NCBI GenBank assembly: GCA_003487665.1
Contig: DNFA01000004.1
Coordinates: 1-12,998, forward strand
DNA: 12,998 nt
Direction of reading: 5' to 3'
Source of the DNA: Oscillibacter sp.
Lineage (GTDB): Bacteria > Bacillota > Clostridia > Oscillospirales > Oscillospiraceae
The position numbers and the translations under genes were made by a program. The notes below the pieces were generated by a model. That model worked only from the letters and a program-made list of their open reading frames with translations. It did no database searches and was not told the origin of the DNA. Positions 6,723-12,962 of this stretch are shown piece after piece. The first letter of the stretch is position 1. Each line of letters opens with the position of its first letter.

Positions 6723-8045
6723 TCAGTTCTTTTCGCCGACGCGCCGGGCAGGCTCCTCCCTGCGGCGCACGCTGGGGAGCATGGTCACAAGCTGCGCGGC
6801 CAGTCCGAACACAACGGCGGGCAGCACCCAGCTCAGCCCCAGGTCATACAGCGGCAGCGCCTCCACCAGCGGCACGGACACACCATAGGTGTGCAGCGTA
6901 CACAGAGCGCTGGTCAGCAGCGCGCCGATCACCGCGCCGCGGCTGACAAAATCGTGTACCTTGGGCATAATAAGGGAGATGCAGATAAGCACCAGCGCGG
7001 GGGGATATACGACATCCAGCACCGGCGCGGCCACGGCCACGATGCGATCCAGTCCCAGGTTGGACACCACGGCGCTGAACACGCAGATCGCCGCCACGAA
7101 TACCTTGTAGCTCACCTTGCCCCGGCACAGCTCGGAGAAATACGCCGCCGCGGAGCTGGTCAGCGCGATGGCGGTGGTGACGCAGGCCAGACCCACCACC
7201 ACGCCGAAGATGACCACGCCGGTCTTGCCCATCAGCGCCTCCACGATGGCCATGATCAATGCGGCGCGGCCGATGGAGCCGGTGTACTGCGTGGACACGG
7301 TGGCGCCCAGATAGGCCAGTCCCATATACACCGCCAGCAGCAGCACGCCCGCCAGCAGCGCAGCGCCGCCCACCACGCGGAGCTGGCTCTTGCCCTGCTT
7401 ATAGCCCTTGGCGGTGACGCTCTGCAAAATAATGATGCCAAATGGCAGCGCCGCCAGCGCGTCCATGGTCTGGTAGCCCGCCTTGATGCCGGTGACGGTC
7501 ACATTGCTGATCTGCGGCAGGGCGGCGATCTCGCCCAGCGGGGTCACGATGCCCTTGATAATGATGGCGAACAGTCCCACCAGCAGCAGCGGCGTAAGCA
7601 CCTTGCCCACGATGTCCACCACGGCGGACTCCTTCAGGCACAGCACAAGGATCAGCGCAAAAAATGCCACGGAGAACACCACCGGCGACACGCCGCTCAG
7701 GTTGGGGGCGATGGCCATTTCGTAGGTGCTGGCGCTGGTGCGGGGGATGGCCACCATGGGGCCGATGCACAGCACGATGGCGCACATAAGGATCTCGGCG
7801 GGGAGCTTGCCCGCGCGCCGCAGCACCTGCTCGCTGCTGCCCACGCGCAGCAGGGCAAACATGCCCATCATGGCAAGGCCGATATCCGCGATGAAGTACG
7901 CGGAAAAGCCCTCCAGCCAACGGCCTCCGGCCTCCATGCCCAAAAAGGGCGGGAATATGACGTTTCCCGCGCCGAAAAACATGGAAAACAGCGCAAAGCC
8001 CACTATGACGATCTCGCCGAGGGCGGTTTTCTTCTGTCCGTTCAT
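6723..8045 (-). CDS. brnQ: Branched-chain amino acid:cation symporter BrnQ
   Basis: A 440-residue polytopic carrier of the LIVCS family (BrnQ/BraB), importing leucine, isoleucine and valine with Na+ or H+ at the cytoplasmic membrane. The N-terminal family signature is clear: LFSMFFGAGNVIFPPFLG around residues 19-36. About twelve hydrophobic segments follow, including IGPMVAIPRTSASTYE near 94-109, another strongly conserved family stretch. Full length for the family. The ATG at 8045 has GGAG 8 bases upstream. Its own terminator follows, so it is transcribed alone. It is divergent from the lysR-bsh pair across a 289-base gap. An 11-bp direct repeat and GC-rich hairpins lie in its leader. No T-box specifier or antiterminator was found. 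Control by the neighbouring LysR protein is possible because of the divergent layout but unproven. Confidence 0.93.
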   Translation of the reverse strand: MNGQKKTALGEIVIVGFALFSMFFGAGNVIFPPFLGMEAGGRWLEGFSAYFIADIGLAMMGMFALLRVGSSEQVLRRAGKLPAEILMCAIVLCIGPMVAIPRTSASTYEMAIAPNLSGVSPVVFSVAFFALILVLCLKESAVVDIVGKVLTPLLLVGLFAIIIKGIVTPLGEIAALPQISNVTVTGIKAGYQTMDALAALPFGIIILQSVTAKGYKQGKSQLRVVGGAALLAGVLLLAVYMGLAYLGATVSTQYTGSIGRAALIMAIVEALMGKTGVVIFGVVVGLACVTTAIALTSSAAAYFSELCRGKVSYKVFVAAICVFSAVVSNLGLDRIVAVAAPVLDVVYPPALVLICISLIMPKVHDFVSRGAVIGALLTSALCTLHTYGVSVPLVEALPLYDLGLSWVLPAVVFGLAAQLVTMLPSVRRREEPARRVGEKN

Positions 8046-8078
8046 TATGGTTTCTCCATTTCTCTCTTGTTCCTGCCC

Positions 8079-8113
8079 CGCCGTGCGCGGAGCGCCGCAG
8101 CGCGCCGTGCGCG
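8079..8113 (-). repeat. 11-bp direct repeat in the brnQ leader
   Basis: The 11-mer CGCCGTGCGCG occurs at 8079-8089 and again at 8103-8113 on the plus strand, 24 bp apart start to start, with a GC-rich, partly self-complementary spacer. It lies 34-68 bases upstream of the brnQ start in an otherwise AT-rich gap, so it belongs to the untranslated leader and could form stem-loops there. Confidence 0.5.
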
Positions 8114-8255
8114 ATGCATTTCCTGCATATAGGGTATCATTTTTTTCATCATTAAGGAAATGACACTTATCAAACGCGGCATGAATTTAATTGATGACGC
8201 ACAAAATATGATCGAACGCGCTTTATTCCTTGTTGGAAAGTTTACAATGAGACCA

Positions 8256-8284
8256 TTGAACGGCAAGCCCCTTTGTGATATAGT
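8256..8284 (+). promoter_or_regulatory. Sigma-A type promoter of the lysR-bsh operon
   Basis: TTGAAC (8256-8261), a 17-bp spacer and TATAGT (8279-8284) lie 50 bases before the lysR ATG. Transcription would begin near 8291, within an inverted repeat at 8287-8315. Confidence 0.65.
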
Positions 8285-8286
8285 TA

Positions 8287-8315
8287 AAAAACAAGGCTCA
8301 CATTTTGTTGTTTTT
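8287..8315. promoter_or_regulatory. Inverted repeat at the lysR-bsh transcription start
   Basis: AAAAACAA (8287-8294) and TTGTTTTT (8308-8315) form an 8-bp inverted repeat separated by 13 bases, overlapping the predicted start of transcription. It could be an operator or a leader hairpin. A second possible dyad, ATCAA (8169-8173) with TTGAT (8191-8195), lies further upstream in the divergent gap. Neither can be assigned to a protein by sequence alone. Confidence 0.35.
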
Positions 8316-8334
8316 GTACAGAAAGCGAGGCACT

Positions 8335-9201
8335 ATGGACGATAAAAAGCTGCGGGCACTGCTGACAGCGGTGCAATGCGGCAGCTTCGGAAAAGCGACG
8401 GCGCAGCTGGGCTATACCCAGTCCGCCATGACACATCTGGTCAACAAGCTGGAGGCCGAGCTGGGCTGCACCCTCCTGTCCCGCAGCAGCCACGGCGTCC
8501 GGCTTTCAGAGGAGGGCGAGCATCTGCTGCCCTATATTCAGGACTATCTCCGCGCCAGCGACGCCCTGCGGCAGGAGGCGGCGCTGCAGGGGGAATCCCA
8601 CAACCACGTCCTGCGCATCGGCTGCTTTGCCAGTATCGCCCGGGCGCGGCTCCCGGCGCTGCTGGCCAAATTCCGCAAGCTGCACCCGGAGATCAAGATC
8701 GACGTTCTGGTGGGCGGCTATGAGCTGGCTGCGGCGCTGGAGGAGGAACGGGTGCAGCTGGCGCTGGTGGAGGAATCCTGCGGCAAGGGCTTTTACTGGA
8801 CGCCGCTGACGGACGCGCCGCTGGTGGCGGTGGTGCCGCCGGACTTCCCCTGGCAGGAGGATACCATCCCGCTGGAGCGGCTGCTGCAGGAGACGTTCCT
8901 CTCCTGCCCGGAGCAGTATGTGGCGCGGCTGCTGCCGCCGGGATCGCCGCTGCTGGAGGTCACCGCCTCGGACGATGCCGCCATACTGTCCATGGTGGCT
9001 GCGGGGCTGGGCGTGTCCGTGCTGTCGTCCTTCTCGCTGGCGGGCTATGAGGGGCAGGTGCAGGTGCTGCCGCTGTCGGAGCCGCTGTTCCGGCAGCTGG
9101 GCGCGGCGGTCAAGACCCCGCCCCCGGCCAACAGCGCCGCCCGGCACTTCCTCGCCTTTCTGAAGCGGCAATACCCCGACAAGCCCACCGACAATCCCTG
9201 A
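8335..9201 (+). CDS. LysR-family transcriptional regulator
   Basis: A 288-residue LysR-type regulator. Residues about 1-60 form the winged helix-turn-helix (LLTAVQCGSFGKATAQLGYTQ, then AMTHLVNKLEAELGCTLLSRS), followed by a linker helix and a periplasmic-binding-protein-like effector domain from about residue 90 (VLRIGCFASIARARLPALLAKF). The ATG at 8335 is chosen because GCGAGG lies 4-5 bases before it; an in-frame TTG at 8305 has no site and lies in the promoter-proximal inverted repeat. The gene is 14 bases upstream of the bile salt hydrolase gene, so the two are almost certainly cotranscribed, and it is divergent from brnQ. LysR proteins usually control their neighbours in response to a small molecule; bile acids, amino acids or a released conjugate are possible effectors but unproven. 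Confidence 0.92.
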   Translation: MDDKKLRALLTAVQCGSFGKATAQLGYTQSAMTHLVNKLEAELGCTLLSRSSHGVRLSEEGEHLLPYIQDYLRASDALRQEAALQGESHNHVLRIGCFASIARARLPALLAKFRKLHPEIKIDVLVGGYELAAALEEERVQLALVEESCGKGFYWTPLTDAPLVAVVPPDFPWQEDTIPLERLLQETFLSCPEQYVARLLPPGSPLLEVTASDDAAILSMVAAGLGVSVLSSFSLAGYEGQVQVLPLSEPLFRQLGAAVKTPPPANSAARHFLAFLKRQYPDKPTDNP

Positions 9202-9215
9202 CAGGAGGTTTTCTC

Positions 9216-10190
9216 ATGTGTACTGCGGCCACCTATCTGACCGACCATTTCTTCTTCGGGCGCAATCTCGACTATGAGCGCGGCTTCGGCGAGCGCGTCA
9301 CCGTCACGCCCCGGAGCTTCCCTCTGCCCATGCGCCATCTGAATGAGGTGACACAGCACTACGCCATGATCGGCATGGCGTCGGTGCAGGCGGGCTATCC
9401 CCTGTACTACGACGCGGTGAACGAGAAGGGGCTGTGCATCGCCGGGCTGAACTTCGTGTCCAGCGCCGTCTACCGCCCCTGCCCGGCGGAGGGGCGCGGC
9501 GTGGCGCAGTTCGAGCTGATCCCGTGGCTGCTGGGCAGCTGCGCCGGGGTGGACGAGGCCTGCGCCCTGCTGGAGGGCGTCTGCATCACCGACGACGCCT
9601 TCCTGCCGGGGCTGCCCCCGGCCAAGCTCCACTGGCTGCTGGCCGACCGGCGGCGCTGCGTGGTGATCGAGCAGACCGCCGACGGTCTGCACATCTACGA
9701 CGATCCCGCCGGCGTGCTGACCAACGAGCCGCCCTTCCCCCTGCAGATGTTCCAGCTGAACAACTACGCCCAGCTGTCCGCCCGCCCGCCGGAGAACCGC
9801 TTCTCCCCTGCCCTGCCGCTGCGAGCCTACAGCCGGGGCATGGGTGCCATGGGGCTGCCCGGCGATCTGTCGTCCCAGTCCCGGTTCGTGCGCACCGCCT
9901 TTACCCGGCTGAACAGCGCGTCCGGCACCGGCGTGGCCGAGGGCGCCAGCCAGCTGTTTCACATTCTGGGCGCGGCGGCGCAGCAGCGGGGCTGCTGCGT
10001 GCTGGAGGACGGCGCCTGCGAGCTGACGCTCTACACCTCCTGCTGCGACGCCGACACGGGCGTGTATTACTACACCACCTACGACAGCGGACACGTCTCC
10101 GCCGTGGACATGCACCGGGAGGAGCTGGACGGCGCGGCGCTGATCTCCTACCCGCTAGACGATGTATGGCAGGTGCGGCTCCAGAACTGA
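9216..10190 (+). CDS. bsh: Bile salt hydrolase (choloylglycine hydrolase family)
   Basis: A 324-residue Ntn-hydrolase that cleaves the amide bond of glycine- or taurine-conjugated bile salts. After removal of Met1 the nucleophile is Cys2 (MCTAAT). Other catalytic residues align with the Clostridium perfringens enzyme: Arg16 and Asp19 in GRNLD, Asn79 in AGLNF, Asn170 in VLTNEP, and Arg223 in QSRFVR. Asn79 favours bile salt hydrolase over penicillin V acylase, which usually has Tyr there. AGGAGG stands 7 bases before the ATG. There is no signal peptide, so it acts in the cytoplasm. Length matches the family (about 315-330). It follows lysR by 14 bases. The stop lies only 6 bases from the convergent ankyrin gene stop. 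Taurine versus glycine preference cannot be fixed from sequence. Confidence 0.93.
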   Translation: MCTAATYLTDHFFFGRNLDYERGFGERVTVTPRSFPLPMRHLNEVTQHYAMIGMASVQAGYPLYYDAVNEKGLCIAGLNFVSSAVYRPCPAEGRGVAQFELIPWLLGSCAGVDEACALLEGVCITDDAFLPGLPPAKLHWLLADRRRCVVIEQTADGLHIYDDPAGVLTNEPPFPLQMFQLNNYAQLSARPPENRFSPALPLRAYSRGMGAMGLPGDLSSQSRFVRTAFTRLNSASGTGVAEGASQLFHILGAAAQQRGCCVLEDGACELTLYTSCCDADTGVYYYTTYDSGHVSAVDMHREELDGAALISYPLDDVWQVRLQN

Positions 10191-10196
10191 GCCGTA

Positions 10197-10712
10197 TCAC
10201 CCGAACAGATCCCCGCACAGTTCCCACACGGGGCTGCCCTCGTAGTGCTGGCGGATGGTTTTGCCGGAGTAGGCGGAGCGGTTCTCCCGGTCGGTGGCCT
10301 GCCCGTCCGCGCCCAGTGCCAGCATACAGCGCAGAAAGGCGAAGGCATCGTCAGCCTCGGCCCGGGTGTGCTTCCTCACAAGGCGCATGGACGTGGTGTC
10401 CTGCCCGTCCCATGCGTAGCGGCGGGCGTTCCAGGCGGCGATGTTCACGCCGTCGAACAGCGCGGGATAGCCGTCCAGCTTGGCGTCGGCGCAGAAATTC
10501 ACGTCCGCGCCGTGCTCCAGCAGAAACCACGCAATGTCCCGGTGCCAGCCGTTACACAGAGCCGCCTGCAAGGGCGACATGCCCCGCGTGTCGGCGGGCT
10601 TCTCCGGCGCAGGGATATTCACCAGCGCCGGGTCGGTAGCCAGCATGGAGCTGACCGTTTCCAGCTCGTCGGCGCGGATGGCGCCAAAAAATGCATAATC
10701 GTTCTTTTTCAT
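10197..10712 (-). CDS. Small ankyrin-repeat protein
   Basis: A 171-residue soluble protein with two to three ankyrin repeats: FFGAIRADELETVSSMLATDP near the start, the well-formed MSPLQAALCNGWHRDIAWFLLEHGADVNF near residues 45-73, and FAFLRCMLALGADGQATD near 124-141. Such repeats mediate protein-protein binding; the partner is unknown. There is no signal peptide or membrane segment. Two adjacent ATG codons occur; I chose 10712 because AAGGG lies 4 bases before it, and only 1 base before the ATG at 10715. It converges on bsh with a 6-base gap and no terminator between. A 7-bp hairpin sits just upstream of its ribosome site. Its GC content matches the chromosome to its left, not the AT-rich island to its right. 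Confidence 0.8.
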   Translation of the reverse strand: MKKNDYAFFGAIRADELETVSSMLATDPALVNIPAPEKPADTRGMSPLQAALCNGWHRDIAWFLLEHGADVNFCADAKLDGYPALFDGVNIAAWNARRYAWDGQDTTSMRLVRKHTRAEADDAFAFLRCMLALGADGQATDRENRSAYSGKTIRQHYEGSPVWELCGDLFG

Positions 10713-10732
10713 CATACCCTTATTCAGAAAAC

Positions 10733-10750
10733 GGCGGGCTTATGCCCGCC
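10733..10750 (-). repeat. Hairpin upstream of the ankyrin-repeat gene
   Basis: GGCGGGC and GCCCGCC form a 7-bp perfect stem around TTAT. On the minus strand the tail is GTTTTCTG, so it may be a weak terminator, or a leader hairpin placed 12 bases before the AAGGG ribosome site of the ankyrin gene. Confidence 0.5.
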
Positions 10751-10779
10751 GCGAAAAATGGCGTGTATTCTTGGGCTGA

Positions 10780-10821
10780 GAAAGCACTTCCCTTTTGCAA
10801 ACGCAGAACGGAAGTGTTTTC
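10780..10821. terminator. Long hairpin, possible bidirectional terminator at the island edge
   Basis: A 12-bp stem, GAAAGCACTTCC (10780-10791) with GGAAGTGTTTTC (10810-10821), has one G-U pair and an 18-base loop. The plus-strand tail is TTTATG and the minus-strand arm ends in CTTTCTC. It separates GC-rich chromosome from the AT-rich module. The remainder of 10822-10900 holds another small dyad (CCCGTG with CACGGG) and no credible gene. Confidence 0.4.
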
Positions 10822-10908
10822 TTTATGCAGCGATATAAAAATCCCGTGGCGTAGCACGGGCGCATACCGCGTGAGATACGCACCATAAGATGGAAAACAT
10901 CATTTGCG

Positions 10909-10934
10909 ATTATAATGTTAATTAACATTATAAT
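10909..10934. promoter_or_regulatory. 26-bp perfect palindrome, candidate operator
   Basis: Thirteen bases (ATTATAATGTTAA at 10909-10921) are followed at once by their exact reverse complement (10922-10934). It lies 16 bp upstream of the -35 element of the Hip-type operon. Symmetric AT-rich sites at this position are typical operators for dimeric antitoxins such as Phd/YefM proteins. It has no T run in keeping with a terminator. Binding by the encoded antitoxin is inference. Confidence 0.55.
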
Positions 10935-10949
10935 TATATGATTTTTTTA

Positions 10950-10978
10950 TTGATAAATCATCATTACTATGGTATGAT
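10950..10978 (+). promoter_or_regulatory. Promoter of the Phd-Hip kinase-HIRAN operon
   Basis: TTGATA (10950-10955), a 17-bp spacer and TATGAT (10973-10978) with an extended -10 TGG immediately before. Transcription should begin near 10985, giving a very short leader. Confidence 0.8.
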
Positions 10979-11001
10979 TATAAAGAAGGCAGGTGTGTGT
11001 T

Positions 11002-11277
11002 TTGGATATATCGCATATGATTGAAACGATTACCCCGATAACACTTTTTAACAAAGGGAAAGCATCCCAACTATTTGCAAAGGCGATAAACGGAAAACCT
11101 TTACTGGTAGTCAAAAATAATGCACCTGTTGCTGTAATCCTCTCGAAGGATGAGTACTGTCGTCTATACCAATTAGCACACATCTGTGAGCAATCCATAG
11201 AGAGCATACCGGAGCCGGAGCGCCAAATTATTGGAAAAATCCTTTCAGAACTTAAAACAGCAGGTAAAGGAGAATAA
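11002..11277 (+). CDS. Phd/YefM-like antitoxin
   Basis: A roughly 91-residue protein resembling the Phd/YefM antitoxin family. The DNA-binding half has the family pattern: ITLFNKGKASQLFAKAING, then KPLLVVKNNAPVAVILSKDEY. The second half (about residues 60-91) is a charged helical tail, the part that normally wraps the toxin. The start is uncertain. TTG at 11002 has GGCAGG 8 bases upstream and suits the predicted transcript start; ATG at 11017 has a weak site; GTG at 10993 overlaps the ribosome site. It is the first gene of an operon and its stop is one base before the kinase start. Phd-family proteins repress their own promoter, and a perfect palindrome lies upstream. Its pairing with a HipA-type kinase, not a Doc or RelE toxin, is unusual, since HipA is usually paired with an HTH-type HipB. 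Confidence 0.8.
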   Translation: MDISHMIETITPITLFNKGKASQLFAKAINGKPLLVVKNNAPVAVILSKDEYCRLYQLAHICEQSIESIPEPERQIIGKILSELKTAGKGE

Positions 11278-11278
11278 G

Positions 11279-12214
11279 GTGACGCACTTTACAATAATTG
11301 ATTATACTGATTGGCAACCATACGAAGGGTTAGCCGCAGGAAGTGGCCGAAGCGAGAAAGAATGGCTGATTTCAGACGATGGGAGAATAGGATTATTCAA
11401 GTATCCCAAAATCGATCCTGCAACCAACTCCGTGACAACCGAACATATTTCAGAACACATGGCTGCTCAAATTGGTAATCTTGTCGGTGTAAAAACGGCA
11501 CAAGTGGATTTAGGCAGGAGAAATGGAAGAATTGGTAGCATGAGTTACCTCGTAAAGAGCGAAACTGAGAATTTGGTAGAGGGGATCAATTTTATAGTCG
11601 GTCGTTATCCGAATTACAACGCAACTACTATGATTGATGAAGCCAGCGGGAATTACTATTCTTTAGAAATGCTTGAGGAGGCAAAAAAGTGGTCCAATGA
11701 AAACGAGTGGATAGAAATGCTCATTTTTGATGCTCTGATAGGAAATGCCGACAGGCATCAAAGCAATTGGGCAATTTTGATTGAGTTTTTAGAGGCCCAA
11801 GAAACCGAGGATAATCACATTAGTCTCCGCTTTCGCTCTAAGTGGTGTCCTCTCTATGATAATGGCTCATCTTTGTGTTGCTATGTGAATGAAAAGGGTG
11901 TCGACAGTATGTTCGGTAAAGACCCGGGTCCTTTTGAAGCGCTTGTTGATTCAAAATCCAGATCAATTGTTCGCGTTGACGGATCCAGGAAGACAAAGCC
12001 AACACACAAAGAAATGGTGCTATATCTGATTAAAAAATATCCCTCAGCCAAAGCAATCGCGGCTCGTTTTGTCGAAAGGCTCACGTTTAAAGATGTTGAC
12101 AAACTATTGGACATGTATACTCCAGATATACTTAGTGAGAAAAAGAATCGGCTGATTCGTAGATATTTAAAAGAAAAACTATGTATGCTAAGAGATGCGG
12201 TAGAAGGACGGTAG
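11279..12214 (+). CDS. HipA-family Ser/Thr kinase, compact form lacking the N-terminal HipS-like domain
   Basis: A 311-residue kinase of the HipA superfamily, the probable toxin. Visible motifs are Lys41 in GLFKYPK (ATP binding), EHISEHMAAQIGNLVGV (54-71), the catalytic loop LIGNADRHQSNW (153-164, Asp158 and Asn163), and the metal-binding YDNGSS (193-198, Asp194). E. coli HipA phosphorylates glutamyl-tRNA synthetase and HipT phosphorylates tryptophanyl-tRNA synthetase; the target here is unknown. The first residues run straight into the kinase core, so the HipA N-terminal subdomain is missing, as in HipT. GTG at 11279 is the start because AAAGGAG lies 6 bases before it; a TTG at 11231 lies in the antitoxin gene. 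It sits one base after the antitoxin stop and just before the HipS-HIRAN gene. Base composition is AT-rich, unlike the left part of the window. Confidence 0.87.
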   Translation: MTHFTIIDYTDWQPYEGLAAGSGRSEKEWLISDDGRIGLFKYPKIDPATNSVTTEHISEHMAAQIGNLVGVKTAQVDLGRRNGRIGSMSYLVKSETENLVEGINFIVGRYPNYNATTMIDEASGNYYSLEMLEEAKKWSNENEWIEMLIFDALIGNADRHQSNWAILIEFLEAQETEDNHISLRFRSKWCPLYDNGSSLCCYVNEKGVDSMFGKDPGPFEALVDSKSRSIVRVDGSRKTKPTHKEMVLYLIKKYPSAKAIAARFVERLTFKDVDKLLDMYTPDILSEKKNRLIRRYLKEKLCMLRDAVEGR

Positions 12215-12219
12215 TAGTG

Positions 12220-12900
12220 ATGAATGATAAGTTTTTATATTTGATTTGGAAACACCCCGATACGCGAAGAAATTATACCGTGGGCAAGTTAACAAGAGGA
12301 CTGAACTACAAATTCGAATACTGCGAAGAATACAGCAAAGCAAAAGAAAACGGGTTACCGCTGATTGACGCATTTCCCAATGAAACGCAATATGAGAGCG
12401 ACAAGCTGTTTTCAGTTTTTTCAAGTCGTCTTCCGGATCCAAAACGGAGAGATATTTCTGCCATTTTGCAACACTATGAGTTGGAGGAATACGACGAATT
12501 TGAAATTCTCAAACGTAGTGGAGGACGTCTGCCAATTGACACATACGAGTTTATTGATCCTATTTTCCCAGAGGAAAAGGAGATTGAGCGCTCCTTTTAC
12601 ATTATGGGTATCCGCTATAAATCAAATTGTAGGGGGGAAGATTGTAACCAGCTTCCCGGCGTACACGTAGGAGATGAACTGAAATTTGTACCCGAACCAG
12701 AGAATCAGGAGGATTCATCTGCTATTATTGTCGAAACCTTAAACGGGGACTATCTCGGGTATGTTCCAAGGTACTATAATAAAGCAATCTTAAAGCGACT
12801 GGGCGATGGGAAAAGTTACTCCTGTGTTGTTTGTGAAGTAAACCGTGAATCTAAATGCTCCGAATGCGTCAAAGTAACTTTAAATATCCCTAAAAAATAA
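12220..12900 (+). CDS. HipS-like plus HIRAN domain protein, putative second antitoxin
   Basis: A 226-residue two-domain protein. Residues about 4-115 resemble the HipA N-terminal subdomain/HipS: LYLIWKHPDTRRNYTVGKLTRG, then a late LPIDTYEFIDP. Residues about 124-223 are a HIRAN domain with its hallmark LPGVHVGDELKFVPEP, N162, D165, AIIV, and GDYLGYVP. HIRAN domains bind DNA ends, often the 3' end of single-stranded DNA. HipS in the hipBST module neutralises HipT, so this protein may do the same here. The ATG at 12220 (or GTG at 12217) follows AAGGA at 12204-12208, five bases after the kinase stop; an upstream ATG at 12181 lies within the kinase gene. Six cysteines (137, 142, 202, 205, 213, 216) include CxxC-x7-CxxC. 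Hip kinase operons with HipS-HIRAN proteins have been predicted before; function is untested as far as I know. Confidence 0.82.
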   Translation: MNDKFLYLIWKHPDTRRNYTVGKLTRGLNYKFEYCEEYSKAKENGLPLIDAFPNETQYESDKLFSVFSSRLPDPKRRDISAILQHYELEEYDEFEILKRSGGRLPIDTYEFIDPIFPEEKEIERSFYIMGIRYKSNCRGEDCNQLPGVHVGDELKFVPEPENQEDSSAIIVETLNGDYLGYVPRYYNKAILKRLGDGKSYSCVVCEVNRESKCSECVKVTLNIPKK

Positions 12901-12924
12901 GTTCTACCGTATCAGCAGCAAGCC

Positions 12925-12962
12925 AAGAGCTGCCACCGTTTTAATGGTGGCAGCTCTTTCCA
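12925..12962 (+). terminator. Intrinsic terminator of the Hip-type operon
   Basis: A 13-bp perfect stem (A-AGAGCTGCCACC with GGTGGCAGCTCT-T) around GTTTTAAT is followed by TTCC. It is the 3' end of the three-gene operon and begins 24 bases after the HIRAN stop codon. The last 36 bases of the window show no feature that I can support. Confidence 0.8.

Noticed and set aside
6891..8132. 413-residue plus-strand ORF antisense to brnQ
   Set aside because: The His-, Gln- and Gly-rich composition is typical of antisense frames in GC-rich genes. The opposite strand has an unmistakable BrnQ with promoter-side ribosome site and terminator.
8046..8300. T-box or classical leucine attenuator before brnQ
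   Set aside because: There is no T-box antiterminator sequence (AGGGTGGNACC-like) and no run of Leu, Ile or Val codons in a leader peptide.
9045..10115. Long minus-strand ORF antisense to bsh and the end of lysR
   Set aside because: Low-complexity His/Gly/Ala/Val composition and no credible ribosome site. The plus-strand bile salt hydrolase keeps all catalytic residues.
10740..10928. Minus-strand ORF of 62 codons in the gap before the Hip-type operon
   Set aside because: It runs through several hairpins and the palindrome, has no ribosome site and no recognisable domain.
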